Positions 1 through 8,442 of a stretch of DNA of 64,000 nt are shown piece after piece. The notes under the pieces were generated by a model. The model was not told the DNA's origin. It worked only from the letters and a program-made list of their open reading frames with translations, and did not search any database. Positions within the stretch are counted from its first letter, which is position 1. The number at the start of each line of letters is the position of its first letter. Source of the DNA: Pelomonas asaccharophilus_A (GTDB taxonomy: Bacteria; Pseudomonadota; Gammaproteobacteria; Burkholderiales; Burkholderiaceae_C); contig NZ_JAVDXV010000002.1 in assembly GCF_031458115.1 (NCBI RefSeq), positions 124,001-188,000 on the forward strand, given 5' to 3'. The position numbers and the translations under genes are program-made.

Positions 1-665
1 GCATGCAGTGAGCGTGGAGAAATCTCGGCCGCCGCGTCCGAGATCCCGCTTACCGGTTTGAGGGCGTACCTCAGCGTGAAATAGACACAGGGACCGAAGA
101 CCAGGAGCAGCACCAGGCTGAACAAGGTGACGCCGACCCCGGTGAACGGCAGTGCGAATGCCTCATAGACAAGGTGAAGGAACCGCTTGCTGACAGCAAA
201 CTGCACATGCCAGAGTCGCCCGTCGCGCTCCACGGTCTCGGTGGCGGCGACCATCACGCTGCCCTCGTGCTCGAACTCGAAGCGACCGGACTTCAGCCTG
301 CGCGCTGGGCCGGACTCCGGCCAGAACGTCACGCCCTTTGCAGAAGACAGGACAACTCTGCCCGATGCGTCCAGAACGCGGAAGGCAGCCTCGCCTTTGA
401 GACTTTCGTACAGGGCTTTGAGATTGCCATCGTCGATCTCGCTCCCGGAATCGAGGTCAGAGATTCCGACAGGTATACCGTCTTTGTCGAAGCTGAGTTC
501 TTCAGCAAACGCTCGGGTGGTGTCGGCAACGTCGAACCCTGACACCACATCGCCTTGGTAGTAGACGATCGCCACGGCGGTTGCCACGATGAGGACGATG
601 CTCAGTACGGCGCCGACGACATAGGCGAGCAGGATCTTGGCGCCGAGGCTATTCAGCCAGGTCAT
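1..665 (-). CDS. Sensor histidine kinase, N-terminal part (runs off the window)
   Basis: The reading frame opens with an ATG at 665 and stays open to base 1, giving 221 residues. Residues about 8-30 are a hydrophobic segment, followed by a periplasmic domain of about 135 residues. A second membrane segment lies at about 175-198, and the first residues of a HAMP linker (RYALKPVSGISDAAAEI) follow. The HisKA and ATPase domains would lie beyond the window. The start codon overlaps the end of the response-regulator gene by 17 bases, so the two are translationally coupled. The layout matches QseC/PmrB-type kinases. The signal sensed cannot be read from the sequence; the neighbouring lipid A and efflux genes suggest envelope stress or cationic peptides (inference). 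Confidence 0.85.
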   Translation of the reverse strand, partial: MTWLNSLGAKILLAYVVGAVLSIVLIVATAVAIVYYQGDVVSGFDVADTTRAFAEELSFDKDGIPVGISDLDSGSEIDDGNLKALYESLKGEAAFRVLDASGRVVLSSAKGVTFWPESGPARRLKSGRFEFEHEGSVMVAATETVERDGRLWHVQFAVSKRFLHLVYEAFALPFTGVGVTLFSLVLLLVFGPCVYFTLRYALKPVSGISDAAAEISPRSLH

Positions 666-1335
666 CTTCACGAAGCGCATAGCCCAGGCCTCTCACATTG
701 ATGATCTTCTGGCGCGAACCGATGGCGCCCAGCTTTCGGCGGATGCGGTGCAACGCCACGGCGAGGGCGTTGGGTGTCACTGCATCGCTCAGGCCCCAGG
801 CCGCGGCTTCCAGTTTCGAGCGCGGCACCGTATCGCCGCCTTTTCGCACCAGCAGCAGCATGATCTGCATCTCCGACGCAGCGAGTGAAACGCACTCATC
901 GCCGCAATGGAGCATGCCTTCGGCGGGTCGCAGCTGCATATCGCCATGACCGGGCTCCGTCGGCAAGCTCTCGGGCGGTCGACGCAGCAGTGCTCGGACA
1001 CGCGCCACCAGTTCGCCCATCGCAAACGGTTTGGGCAAGTAGTCGTCCGCACCCGCGTCCAGCCCTTCGATGCGATCATTGAGCGCGTCCCGTGCCGACA
1101 GAACCAGGCAGGGGACGCTGAGCTTGGAAGCGCGCAGCCGGTTCAGCAACGTCAGCCCGTCACCGTCCGGCAGGCCGCGGTCCAGGACAAGGGCGCCGTA
1201 GGACACCTGCTGGAGCGCGGACCATGCGGCGTCAATGCGCTGCACGGCGTCAACAGCAATGCCAGCGGCACTCAGGCCGCTGCTCACCAGTTGGGCAAGC
1301 CGCTCATGGTCCTCGACCAGCAGAATCCGGTTCAT
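649..1335 (-). CDS. OmpR-family response regulator (QseB/PmrA-like)
   Basis: This 228-residue two-domain regulator has a receiver at residues 1-115 with acidic pocket E8/D9, phospho-acceptor D52 (in LVLDRGLPDGDG), S80 and K102. A winged-helix DNA-binding domain fills about 130-225. Its ATG shares one base with the stop of the MipA-family gene, and its end overlaps the kinase start, so mipA-like, regulator and kinase form one operon. OmpR-family proteins bind tandem half-sites spaced about 11 bp. Two such pairs (CTTTCNG) lie in the divergent gap at 2227-2288, which makes autoregulation and control of the facing efflux/lipid A operon likely. Family assignment is firm; the target genes are inferred. 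Confidence 0.93.
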   Translation of the reverse strand: MNRILLVEDHERLAQLVSSGLSAAGIAVDAVQRIDAAWSALQQVSYGALVLDRGLPDGDGLTLLNRLRASKLSVPCLVLSARDALNDRIEGLDAGADDYLPKPFAMGELVARVRALLRRPPESLPTEPGHGDMQLRPAEGMLHCGDECVSLAASEMQIMLLLVRKGGDTVPRSKLEAAAWGLSDAVTPNALAVALHRIRRKLGAIGSRQKIINVRGLGYALREDDLAE

Positions 1336-2177
1336 CAGAAGCTGTACACGTAGCCCAGAATCAACTGTTTGGAGCTCGAGCGACCCACCAGCGGACTGGC
1401 CTTGATGTGCTTCGCCAGTCGGGTCATGCTCAGATCGAGCAGCACCGAATGGTGTTCGTCGAACCGGTACATGGTGCGCATGCCGACTTCCAAGTTCATT
1501 GCGCCCTTGCCAACATAGGCAGCACGTCCTGCAGTGGCTTCAGCTGCCCGGACACCGTAGTAGTAGTCAACGTACTTCTTGTCCAGCCGGTGCGCTGTCA
1601 GGTAGGGCATGACCATGGTGTGCTGTCCGAGGTGCCACTCCTTCTTCAAGCCCAGGCTGAACTTGCGGCCCTTGCTGCTGCCCGATGCGGCAGTCCATTC
1701 CGCGGTGACGTCGAGCAAGTCATTCTCCCACTCCGCCTTTGCGCCTAGCCAGAGTCCTCCTTTGCGCTCGGCCATGCCCGCCAGGATGGGCGAGTCCTTG
1801 GCTTCGTAGCCACTGAAGTCGTACTCGCCCACCAGGCCGAACTTCATTCGGGCGCGCTCGCCAAGTCGCAGGCTGGGCAGCTTCAACTCGATGCCAGGGC
1901 CGAAGATTTCCACGTACTCGTTCTCGAAGCGGAGCACGGGCAAGACCTGGGTGTCGCGTTTGATCCCCTTGTAGGCATCTTGCTTGACCATGACGCCGAG
2001 CCCCAAGCCCCACTCCGTGTCCTCGGGACCGTCAGAGTCGCCCTCGCCACCACGGCCTGTTTGCTGAGCAGTGGCAGTGGAAACAGCGCCGCCGAGAAGG
2101 ACGGCCATTGCGGTCAGCCGGGCCACGCTGGATTGCCGGGTCGAGGCGCGTGAACGCGGGAGGTAGGAACGTGCCAT
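1335..2177 (-). CDS. MipA/OmpV family outer-membrane protein
   Basis: The 280-residue product has a basic N-terminus and a hydrophobic stretch ending in a signal-peptidase-like site near residue 38 (STATAQQ). Amphipathic strands follow, and the chain ends in a terminal aromatic (GYVYSF), as in outer-membrane barrels. The early GLGVMVKQDAYKG block is typical of MipA/OmpV proteins, known as MltA-interacting scaffold or outer-membrane proteins. An AGGA ribosome-binding sequence lies just before the ATG. It is first gene of the operon with the regulator and kinase, which suggests an envelope-stress role. No substrate can be assigned. Confidence 0.85.
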   Translation of the reverse strand: MARSYLPRSRASTRQSSVARLTAMAVLLGGAVSTATAQQTGRGGEGDSDGPEDTEWGLGLGVMVKQDAYKGIKRDTQVLPVLRFENEYVEIFGPGIELKLPSLRLGERARMKFGLVGEYDFSGYEAKDSPILAGMAERKGGLWLGAKAEWENDLLDVTAEWTAASGSSKGRKFSLGLKKEWHLGQHTMVMPYLTAHRLDKKYVDYYYGVRAAEATAGRAAYVGKGAMNLEVGMRTMYRFDEHHSVLLDLSMTRLAKHIKASPLVGRSSSKQLILGYVYSF

Positions 2178-2226
2178 GTGATGTCCTGAAAGGTCGTTGA
2201 GGAGCCGAAATCTTCATCGGCCGACT

Positions 2227-2288
2227 CTTTCAGCGCACTTTCCGAACCCCGTGGTTGTCGCCCTGTCTGCCGGAAAGGATGCGGAAAG
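2227..2288. promoter_or_regulatory. Two opposed 11-bp-period direct repeats, candidate response-regulator boxes
   Basis: On the plus strand CTTTCAG at 2227-2233 and CTTTCCG at 2238-2244 are 11 bp apart. On the minus strand CTTTCCG at 2288-2282 and CTTTCCG at 2277-2271 are again 11 bp apart. Tandem half-sites one helical turn apart are the usual target of OmpR/PmrA-type regulators. The two pairs lie between the divergent mipA-like operon (start 2177) and the RND operon (start 2375), one per direction. The repeats are seen directly; the binding protein is inferred to be the regulator at 649-1335. Confidence 0.6.
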
Positions 2289-2297
2289 ACAGGCGAC
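2257..2297. repeat. Imperfect inverted repeat in the divergent promoter gap
   Basis: GTCGCCCTGTCT at 2257-2268 pairs with AGACAGGCGAC at 2287-2297 (one extra C in the left arm) across an 18-base spacer. It overlaps the second direct-repeat pair. It could be an operator for a dimeric regulator or part of a leader hairpin for the plus-strand operon. No T-run follows, so it is not an intrinsic terminator. Confidence 0.45.
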
Positions 2298-2374
2298 GTG
2301 ACGATTCGGTTCGTAGGGCCCGATCAGGCATTCAACGGGCAATTAACAGGGGCGGCAGATCGCCACAGCATCAG

Positions 2375-3802
2375 ATGACTCTCACCAGGATCTCGTCATT
2401 CTTGGCCGCGGCATTGCTGGGCGGCTGCGCGACATCGCCACGACCCGGCACGGCGCCCGCCAGCCTGCCGACAGCGGTCGCCGCGCAGTGGCACTCGCCA
2501 CTGCCGCACGGCGGCGACTTGGCCGACTTGAGCCGTTGGTGGGCCAGCTTCGACGATCCCTTGCTGGTGCGCCTGGTCGAGGCTGGCCAGCAAGCCAGTG
2601 CCACGCTGGCACAGGCAAGCGCACGCATAGCGCAGGCCCGGGCGGCCCACGCGGCCGGCAGCGCCGCGCTTTTCCCGGCCTTGGATGCCGGTCTGAGCGC
2701 CAGCCGTGGCACCCAAAGCCTCGGCGAACCTGTTCGCAGCACCACTTCATTAGGCTTGCAGGCCACGTGGGAACTCGACGTTTTCGGCGCCAATCGGGCA
2801 CATGCCAAGGCGGCGCAGGCCCGGCTGGACGCCAGCGAGGTCGCCTGGCACGTCGCACGGGTCTCGCTCGCGGCCGAGGTGGCCACCGCCTACATCGGGC
2901 TGCGCGCCTGTGAGGCGCAGCGGACGCAACTGGAGACCGATGTCCGTTCCCGTACGGAGACCGCTCGCCTGGCGACGCAGGCCGCAGCGGCCGGCTTCCA
3001 GGCAGCAGCCGCCGCCGACCTGGCACGCGCCAGCGCGGCCAACGGCAGCGCGGCGCTGACCCTGCTGCGCGCGCAGTGCGAGCTGTTCATCAAGTCGCTG
3101 ACGGCGATCACGGCCTGGGAGGAAGCCGCCTTGCGCCGCGAGCTGGCGCATTCGACGGCGCTGCTGCCACAACCCCAGGCCTTGCGCGTCGCGGAAGTGC
3201 CGGCCGCTTCGCTGGCCCAGAGGCCCGACGTCGCCGTGGCAGCCTGGGAAGTCGTTGCGGCAAGCGCCGATGCCGACCAGGCCGATGCCCGGCGCTGGCC
3301 TCGCATCACCTTGTCCGGCAGCATAGGTTCAGCCCGTCAACGCGAGGGTGCCGTCAGCCTTGATGGCACGGTGTGGAGCATCGGCCCCGTGGCCGTGACC
3401 TTGCCGCTGTTCGATGCCGGCGCGCGTCGTGCCAACGCTGAAGCCGCGCGGGTGCGATTTGAGGCGGCGCGTTCGGCCTACGCCTCCAGTCTGCGTGCCG
3501 CCGTGCGCGAGGTGGAAGCCGCGCTGGTCACTTTGCACAGCGCGAATGCGCGCGGCGACGACACGCGCGCTGCCGCCATCGCGTTCGAGCGCTCGTACCA
3601 GGCCACCGCGGCGCGCTATCGCGGCGGCCTCGCCAGCCTGTTCGAGCTCGAAGTCGCCCGCCGCGACATGGCGGCCGCGCGCAGCGCGCAGATCGAGCAG
3701 CAGCGAGAGGCCGTCGTGGCCTGGGTCGAGATCTACAGGGCCACCGGGGGCGACTGGGTCTCGTCGTCAAAGGGCGGCCGGCCAACGAAGGTTCCCCAAT
3801 GA
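2375..3802 (+). CDS. NodT-family outer-membrane efflux lipoprotein
   Basis: This is the outer-membrane channel of a tripartite RND pump (475 residues). I chose the ATG at 2375 over an upstream in-frame codon at 2255 because it directly begins a lipoprotein signal (MTLTRISSFL) with lipobox LLGGC and acylated Cys18. The 40 residues upstream are arginine-rich and unlike a signal peptide. Two repeated Ala-rich helical halves, each followed by strand-forming segments, match the OEP/TolC fold. The SVG-like and LFDAGARRANAEAA motifs near the second half are typical. It is first gene of the operon and overlaps the adaptor gene by 4 bases (ATGA at 3799). Confidence 0.9.
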   Translation: MTLTRISSFLAAALLGGCATSPRPGTAPASLPTAVAAQWHSPLPHGGDLADLSRWWASFDDPLLVRLVEAGQQASATLAQASARIAQARAAHAAGSAALFPALDAGLSASRGTQSLGEPVRSTTSLGLQATWELDVFGANRAHAKAAQARLDASEVAWHVARVSLAAEVATAYIGLRACEAQRTQLETDVRSRTETARLATQAAAAGFQAAAAADLARASAANGSAALTLLRAQCELFIKSLTAITAWEEAALRRELAHSTALLPQPQALRVAEVPAASLAQRPDVAVAAWEVVAASADADQADARRWPRITLSGSIGSARQREGAVSLDGTVWSIGPVAVTLPLFDAGARRANAEAARVRFEAARSAYASSLRAAVREVEAALVTLHSANARGDDTRAAAIAFERSYQATAARYRGGLASLFELEVARRDMAAARSAQIEQQREAVVAWVEIYRATGGDWVSSSKGGRPTKVPQ

Positions 3803-4962
3803 CGACACAACGCCTCGAAAGAGACAACCCATTTCGCTCCCCTCAACACATGAAGCATCCTGACCGTCATTCCCTGCGGATCGCCTTGTCCGTGCTCGTG
3901 GTCGTCGTGGCGGTCGCAGCCGCCGCCTTGCAGGTGGCCAGCGCCGAGCCCGGCGGCAAGCCGCCCGCCGCGCAGCCTGCGCTGGCTGTGACGGTCATTC
4001 ATCCGCTGTCGGCGGACCTGCCAATTCGCATCGCGGCCAACGGCAACATCGCGGCCTGGCAGGAGGCCAGTGTCGGCACCCAGGCCAACGGCCTGATGCT
4101 GAGCGAGGTGAGGGTCAACGTGGGCGACAGCGTGAGGCGCGGGCAGGTGCTGGCCGTCTTCGACGCAGCCCCGGTGGCTGCCGAGCTCGCGCACAGCCGC
4201 GCCACGCTGGCCGAGGCGGTGGCCGCCTTGGCCGAGGCCGCCGCCAACGCGCAGCGCGCCCGTGATCTGCAGGCCAGTGGTGCCCTCTCCGCGCAACAGA
4301 TCCATCAATACATGACGGCCGAACGCATGGCGCAGGCACGCGTGGCGGCCGCGCAGGCATTGGCCGAAACTCAGCAGCTCCGCCTTGCGCAGACTCAGGT
4401 GCTGGCACCTGACGACGGCGTCATCTCCGCGCGCAGTGCGACCGTGGGTGCCGTGCTGCCCACCGGGCAGGAGCTGTTCAGGCTGATACGGCGCGGCCGG
4501 CTCGAGTGGCGGGCCGAAGTTGCCGCGCCCAAGTTGGCGCGGCTGAAGCCCGGCCAGGTAGTGACGGTCACCCCGGTGGGTGGCGAGCCCATCCGAGGCA
4601 GCTTGCGCATGGTGTCGCCGGCCGTGGACACGCAGACCCGCAACGGCCTCGTCTACGTCGACCTGCCCGCGGGAAGCCCGGCCAGGGCCGGAATGTTCGC
4701 GCGCGGCGGCATCGAGATCGGCGTCGTCAGCCAGGCGCTGACGCTGCCGCAGGCGGCGGTGCTGCTGCGCGATGGCTTTCACTACGTGCTGAAGGTCGGC
4801 CCGGACTCGCGGGTGATGCAGGCCAAGGTCAAGGTCGGTCAACGTGCCGGCGACCGCATTGAGATCCTCGCAGGCGTCGATGCGGGCAGCCAGGTCGTCG
4901 CCGCAGGCGGTGCCTTCCTGGGCGATGGCGACCTGGTGCAGGTGACGAAGGGCCGCCCATGA
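3799..4962 (+). CDS. RND efflux periplasmic adaptor (membrane fusion protein)
   Basis: The 387-residue chain has an N-terminal membrane anchor or signal at about residues 27-50. A lipoyl/barrel-sandwich half follows (GNIAAWQEASVGTQANG, then VNVGDSVRRGQVLAVFD), then an Ala-rich alpha-hairpin and beta-barrel domains. It bridges the inner-membrane pump and the outer-membrane channel. The ATG at 3799 overlaps the previous stop; a second in-frame ATG at 3850 could be the real start because the first 17 residues are polar. It overlaps the permease gene by 4 bases at 4959. Confidence 0.92.
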   Translation: MTTQRLERDNPFRSPQHMKHPDRHSLRIALSVLVVVVAVAAAALQVASAEPGGKPPAAQPALAVTVIHPLSADLPIRIAANGNIAAWQEASVGTQANGLMLSEVRVNVGDSVRRGQVLAVFDAAPVAAELAHSRATLAEAVAALAEAAANAQRARDLQASGALSAQQIHQYMTAERMAQARVAAAQALAETQQLRLAQTQVLAPDDGVISARSATVGAVLPTGQELFRLIRRGRLEWRAEVAAPKLARLKPGQVVTVTPVGGEPIRGSLRMVSPAVDTQTRNGLVYVDLPAGSPARAGMFARGGIEIGVVSQALTLPQAAVLLRDGFHYVLKVGPDSRVMQAKVKVGQRAGDRIEILAGVDAGSQVVAAGGAFLGDGDLVQVTKGRP

Positions 4963-7900
4963 GCTTCAACGTCTCTTCCTGGGCCATCCGCAATCCCGTT
5001 CCCGGCATCCTGCTGTTCGCGCTGCTCACGGTCGCGGGCTTCGTGGGCTTCTCGGCCATGAAGGTGCAGAACTTTCCGGACATGACGCTGCCCGTGGTGA
5101 CGATCACGGCCTCGCTGCCGGGCGCCTCTCCCTCGCAGCTGGAGAGCGAGATCGCGCGCAAGATCGAGAACGCGCTCGCCACGGTGCAGGGCGTCAAGCA
5201 CGTCAACAGCACGCTCAGCGAGAGCACCGCCCACATCTCGGTCAGCTTCCAGCTGGAGAAGTCTCCGCAGGAGGCCGTGGACGACGTGCGCGACGCGGTG
5301 GCGCGCGTGCGCAGCGACCTGCCTGCCCACATGCGCGACCCCATCATCAAGAAGGCCGCGCTCGCCGACTCCCCTGTCCTCACCTACACCGTGGCGTCGC
5401 CGCGCATGGACGAGGAGGCCCTGTCCTGGTTCGTCGACCATCACGTCAGCAAGACGCTGCTGGCCGTGCCGGGCGTCGGCACCGTCAGCCGCGTTGGGGG
5501 CGTCACGCGCGAGGTGCGTGTCGAACTCGACCCCGCGCGCTTGCTGGCGCTGAAGGCCTCGGCCGCCGACATCTCACGCCAGTTGCATCAAGTGCAGCAG
5601 GAATCGGCGGGCGGCCGCGCCGATCTGGGCGGCGCCGAGCAGCAGGTCCGCGCCATCGCCACGGTGCTGTCGGCCGAGGAGCTGGCCGCGGTCGAGCTGG
5701 TGCTGGGCGACGGTCGATCCGTCCGGTTGGACGAGGTCGCCACCGTGGTCGATGGCGTCGCAGAACCGCGCTCCGCTGCGCGGCTCGGCGGCCGGCCGGT
5801 CGTCGGGTTCGAGGTCAGGCGCGCACGCGGCGCGGGCGACCTGGAGGTGGCCGAGGGCGTGCGCGCGGCCGTCGCCACGTTGAAGGCCTCGCAGCCCTGG
5901 ATCGACGTGGTAGAAGCCATCGACCACGTCCAGACCGTGCAGCAGAACTACGACGGCTCGATGGCCCTGCTGTACGAGGGCGCGGCGCTGGCGGTGCTGG
6001 TGGTGTTGCTGTTCCTGCGCGACTGGCGCTCGACGCTTGTCGCGGCCGTGGCCTTGCCGCTGTCGGCCATCCCGACCTTCGCCGTCATGCACCTGATGGG
6101 CTTCACCATCAACACGGTGACGCTGCTGTCGCTGTCGCTGGTGATTGGCGTTCTGGTGGACGACGCCATCGTCGAAATCGAGAACATCGAGCGTCATCTG
6201 CGCATGGGAAAAAGCCCGCACCAGGCCGCGATGGAAGCCGCCGAAGAGATCGGCCTGGCCGTCATCGCGACGACATTCACCTTGATCGCGGTGTTCCTTC
6301 CTACCGCCTTCATGAGCGGTGCCGTCGGCAAGGTGTTCGTCCAGTTCGGCTGGACGGCGGTCATCGCGGTGTTCTTCTCGCTGCTGGTCGCCCGCATGCT
6401 CACGCCGATGATGGCCGCCTACCTGCTCAAGGCCCCTGGGCAGCTCACGGCGCGCGAACCGCGCTGGGTCGCCATCTACCTGGGCTGGGCCGGCTGGTGC
6501 CTGCGCCACCGGGCACTCACCATCGGTGGGGCGGCCTTGTTCTGCGGCCTCGGGCTGTTCCTCGCCACCACGCTGCCGGATGAATTCATCCCGGCGGACG
6601 ACAGCTCGCAGACCCGCGTGTCGCTGACCTTGCCGCCGGGCAGCACGCTGGCCGACACCTTGGCGCTCACCGAGCAGGCGAGCGAGATCGTGCGTGGCAA
6701 CAAGCACACCCGAACCATCTACACCACGGTCGGCGCCGCCCCCAGCAGCTCGGAGCCCGGCGATGAGGCGCAAGCGAGCAGCAACGTCCGCCAGGCCATG
6801 CTGACCGTGACCCTGTCGCCCCGCGCAGATCGCGATGGCCTCAGCCAGCAGCAGGTCGAACAGCAGTTCCGGGCGGCACTGGCTGGCTTGCCGGGCGCAC
6901 GCGTCAGCGTCGGCGGAGAGGGCGCCAGCGAGAGCTACGAGCTGGTGCTGGCGGCCGACGATGGCCGCGTGCTGGCGCAGACGGCCGCGCAGGTGGAGCG
7001 GGAGCTGCGCACCATCCCGGGCATCGGCGCGGTCATGTCCAGTGCCGGCCTGGTGCAGCAGGACCTGGTGGTCAAGCCCGACTTCGCCCGCGCGGCCGAT
7101 CTGGGCGTCACCTCGTCCGCCATCGCCGAGACGCTGCGCGTGGCCACGGCCGGTGACCACGACCAGAGCTTGGCCAAGCTCAACCTCGGCGAACGCCAGG
7201 TGCCCGTGGTGGTGAAGTTGGAGCCAGCGGCGCGGCGTGACATCGACACGCTGGCGCAACTGCCCGTGCCGGGCGCTCGCGGCCCGGTGGCGTTGGTCAA
7301 CGTCGCCTCGCTGGAGATGGGCAGTGGCCCCAGCGAGATCACCCGTGAAGACAGGCGCCGCAACGTCAGCCTGACCGTGGAACTGAACGGCAGGCCGCTG
7401 GGCGAGATTGAAGAGGCCGTGCTCGCGCTGCCCAGCCTGGGCCGACTTCCGCAGGGCGTGACTCACAGCGCCAGTGGCGATGCCGAAGACATGGAGGACC
7501 TGACGCAGGGCTTCGGCCAGGCCATGCTGATGGGCGTGCTCTGCATCTACGTCGTGCTGGTGCTGCTACTCAAGGACTTCGTGCGACCGCTGACCATCCT
7601 CATGGCCCTGGTGCTGTTGGTGCCGGGCGCGTTCTTCGCGCTGTCTGTGACGGGCTCGACGCTGTCGATGCCGGCCATGATCGGCCTGGTCATGCTGATG
7701 GGGATCGCGACGAAGAACTCGATCCTGCTGGTGGACTACGCCGTCATCGGCCGCACGCAGTTGGGCTTGGGGCCTGTCGAGTCGGTCATCGATGCCTGCC
7801 GCAAGCGCGCCCGGCCCATTGTCATGACCACCCTGGCGATGGGCGCCGGCATGCTGCCCATCGCGCTGGGCTGGGGCACGGACCCAAGTTTCCGGGCGCC

Positions 7901-8075
7901 GATGGCCATCGTCGTGATCGGAGGGCTGATCTCGTCGACCTTCCTGAGCCTGCTGGTGATTCCGGTCGTCGTCATCTGCGTGGACGACCTGGTGCAGTGG
8001 CTGCGCAACCGTAGGGCAACACGGCCGAATGCCACACAACAAGGCGAGGGCCGTGACGCAGCATCTCTGGAGTGA
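4959..8075 (+). CDS. RND efflux permease (AcrB/MdtB superfamily, HAE-1-like)
   Basis: At 1038 residues this is full length for an RND proton antiporter. It shows the N-terminal helix, two large periplasmic loops and a duplicated 6+6 helix pattern. The TM4 proton-relay aspartate pair is present (IGVLVDDAIVEIENIERH, near residue 400), and so is the second-half signature GLVMLMGIATKNSILLVDYA. It would expel amphiphilic compounds through the adaptor and channel encoded just upstream. Loop sequence alone does not give the substrate. The lipid A genes that follow suggest a role against membrane-active agents (inference). Confidence 0.95.
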   Translation: MSFNVSSWAIRNPVPGILLFALLTVAGFVGFSAMKVQNFPDMTLPVVTITASLPGASPSQLESEIARKIENALATVQGVKHVNSTLSESTAHISVSFQLEKSPQEAVDDVRDAVARVRSDLPAHMRDPIIKKAALADSPVLTYTVASPRMDEEALSWFVDHHVSKTLLAVPGVGTVSRVGGVTREVRVELDPARLLALKASAADISRQLHQVQQESAGGRADLGGAEQQVRAIATVLSAEELAAVELVLGDGRSVRLDEVATVVDGVAEPRSAARLGGRPVVGFEVRRARGAGDLEVAEGVRAAVATLKASQPWIDVVEAIDHVQTVQQNYDGSMALLYEGAALAVLVVLLFLRDWRSTLVAAVALPLSAIPTFAVMHLMGFTINTVTLLSLSLVIGVLVDDAIVEIENIERHLRMGKSPHQAAMEAAEEIGLAVIATTFTLIAVFLPTAFMSGAVGKVFVQFGWTAVIAVFFSLLVARMLTPMMAAYLLKAPGQLTAREPRWVAIYLGWAGWCLRHRALTIGGAALFCGLGLFLATTLPDEFIPADDSSQTRVSLTLPPGSTLADTLALTEQASEIVRGNKHTRTIYTTVGAAPSSSEPGDEAQASSNVRQAMLTVTLSPRADRDGLSQQQVEQQFRAALAGLPGARVSVGGEGASESYELVLAADDGRVLAQTAAQVERELRTIPGIGAVMSSAGLVQQDLVVKPDFARAADLGVTSSAIAETLRVATAGDHDQSLAKLNLGERQVPVVVKLEPAARRDIDTLAQLPVPGARGPVALVNVASLEMGSGPSEITREDRRRNVSLTVELNGRPLGEIEEAVLALPSLGRLPQGVTHSASGDAEDMEDLTQGFGQAMLMGVLCIYVVLVLLLKDFVRPLTILMALVLLVPGAFFALSVTGSTLSMPAMIGLVMLMGIATKNSILLVDYAVIGRTQLGLGPVESVIDACRKRARPIVMTTLAMGAGMLPIALGWGTDPSFRAPMAIVVIGGLISSTFLSLLVIPVVVICVDDLVQWLRNRRATRPNATQQGEGRDAASLE

Positions 8076-8079
8076 CGGC

Positions 8080-8442
8080 ATGCAGTTCATGCGTTATGCA
8101 TTGACCGGCGGCCTGGCCACCGCGACGCACTACCTGGTGCTGTTCGCGCTGGTGGAAGGTCTGCACGCCGTGGCGCCGACTGCCGCGATGGCGGGCTCGC
8201 TGTGCGGCGCGCAGGTGGCCTATGCCGGCAACCTGCGTTTCACATTTGCGCGCGCCCAGTCGCGACACCGCCGGGCGGCGCCTCGCTTTGCGACGGTGGC
8301 CCTGCTGGGTGTGGCGCTGAACGGCGCCCTCGTGTGGCTGGGATCGGCACTGGGCCTGCACTACCTGCTGGCCCAGGGGCTGGCGACGCTCGCCGTGCTG
8401 GTGCTTGGCTTCAGGCTCAACAGGACATGGAGCTTTTCATGA
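8080..8442 (+). CDS. GtrA-family small membrane protein (putative lipid-linked sugar flippase)
   Basis: This 120-residue protein has four predicted membrane segments and the GtrA opening FMRYALTGGLATATHYLVL. GtrA proteins are thought to move undecaprenyl-phosphate-linked sugars across the inner membrane. I prefer the ATG at 8080, which has GGAGTGA just before it and starts 4 bases after the permease stop; an ATG at 8029 would overlap the permease by 47 bases. It overlaps the glycosyltransferase gene by ATGA at 8439. Together with its three downstream partners it forms a lipid-linked amino-sugar pathway (inference). Confidence 0.88.
   Translation: MQFMRYALTGGLATATHYLVLFALVEGLHAVAPTAAMAGSLCGAQVAYAGNLRFTFARAQSRHRRAAPRFATVALLGVALNGALVWLGSALGLHYLLAQGLATLAVLVLGFRLNRTWSFS

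Noticed and set aside
4959..8075. Heavy-metal (CzcA-type) assignment for the first RND permease
   Set aside because: The sequence around TM4 (VDDAIVEIENIERH) and the lack of metal-pump partners fit the HAE-type drug pumps better.
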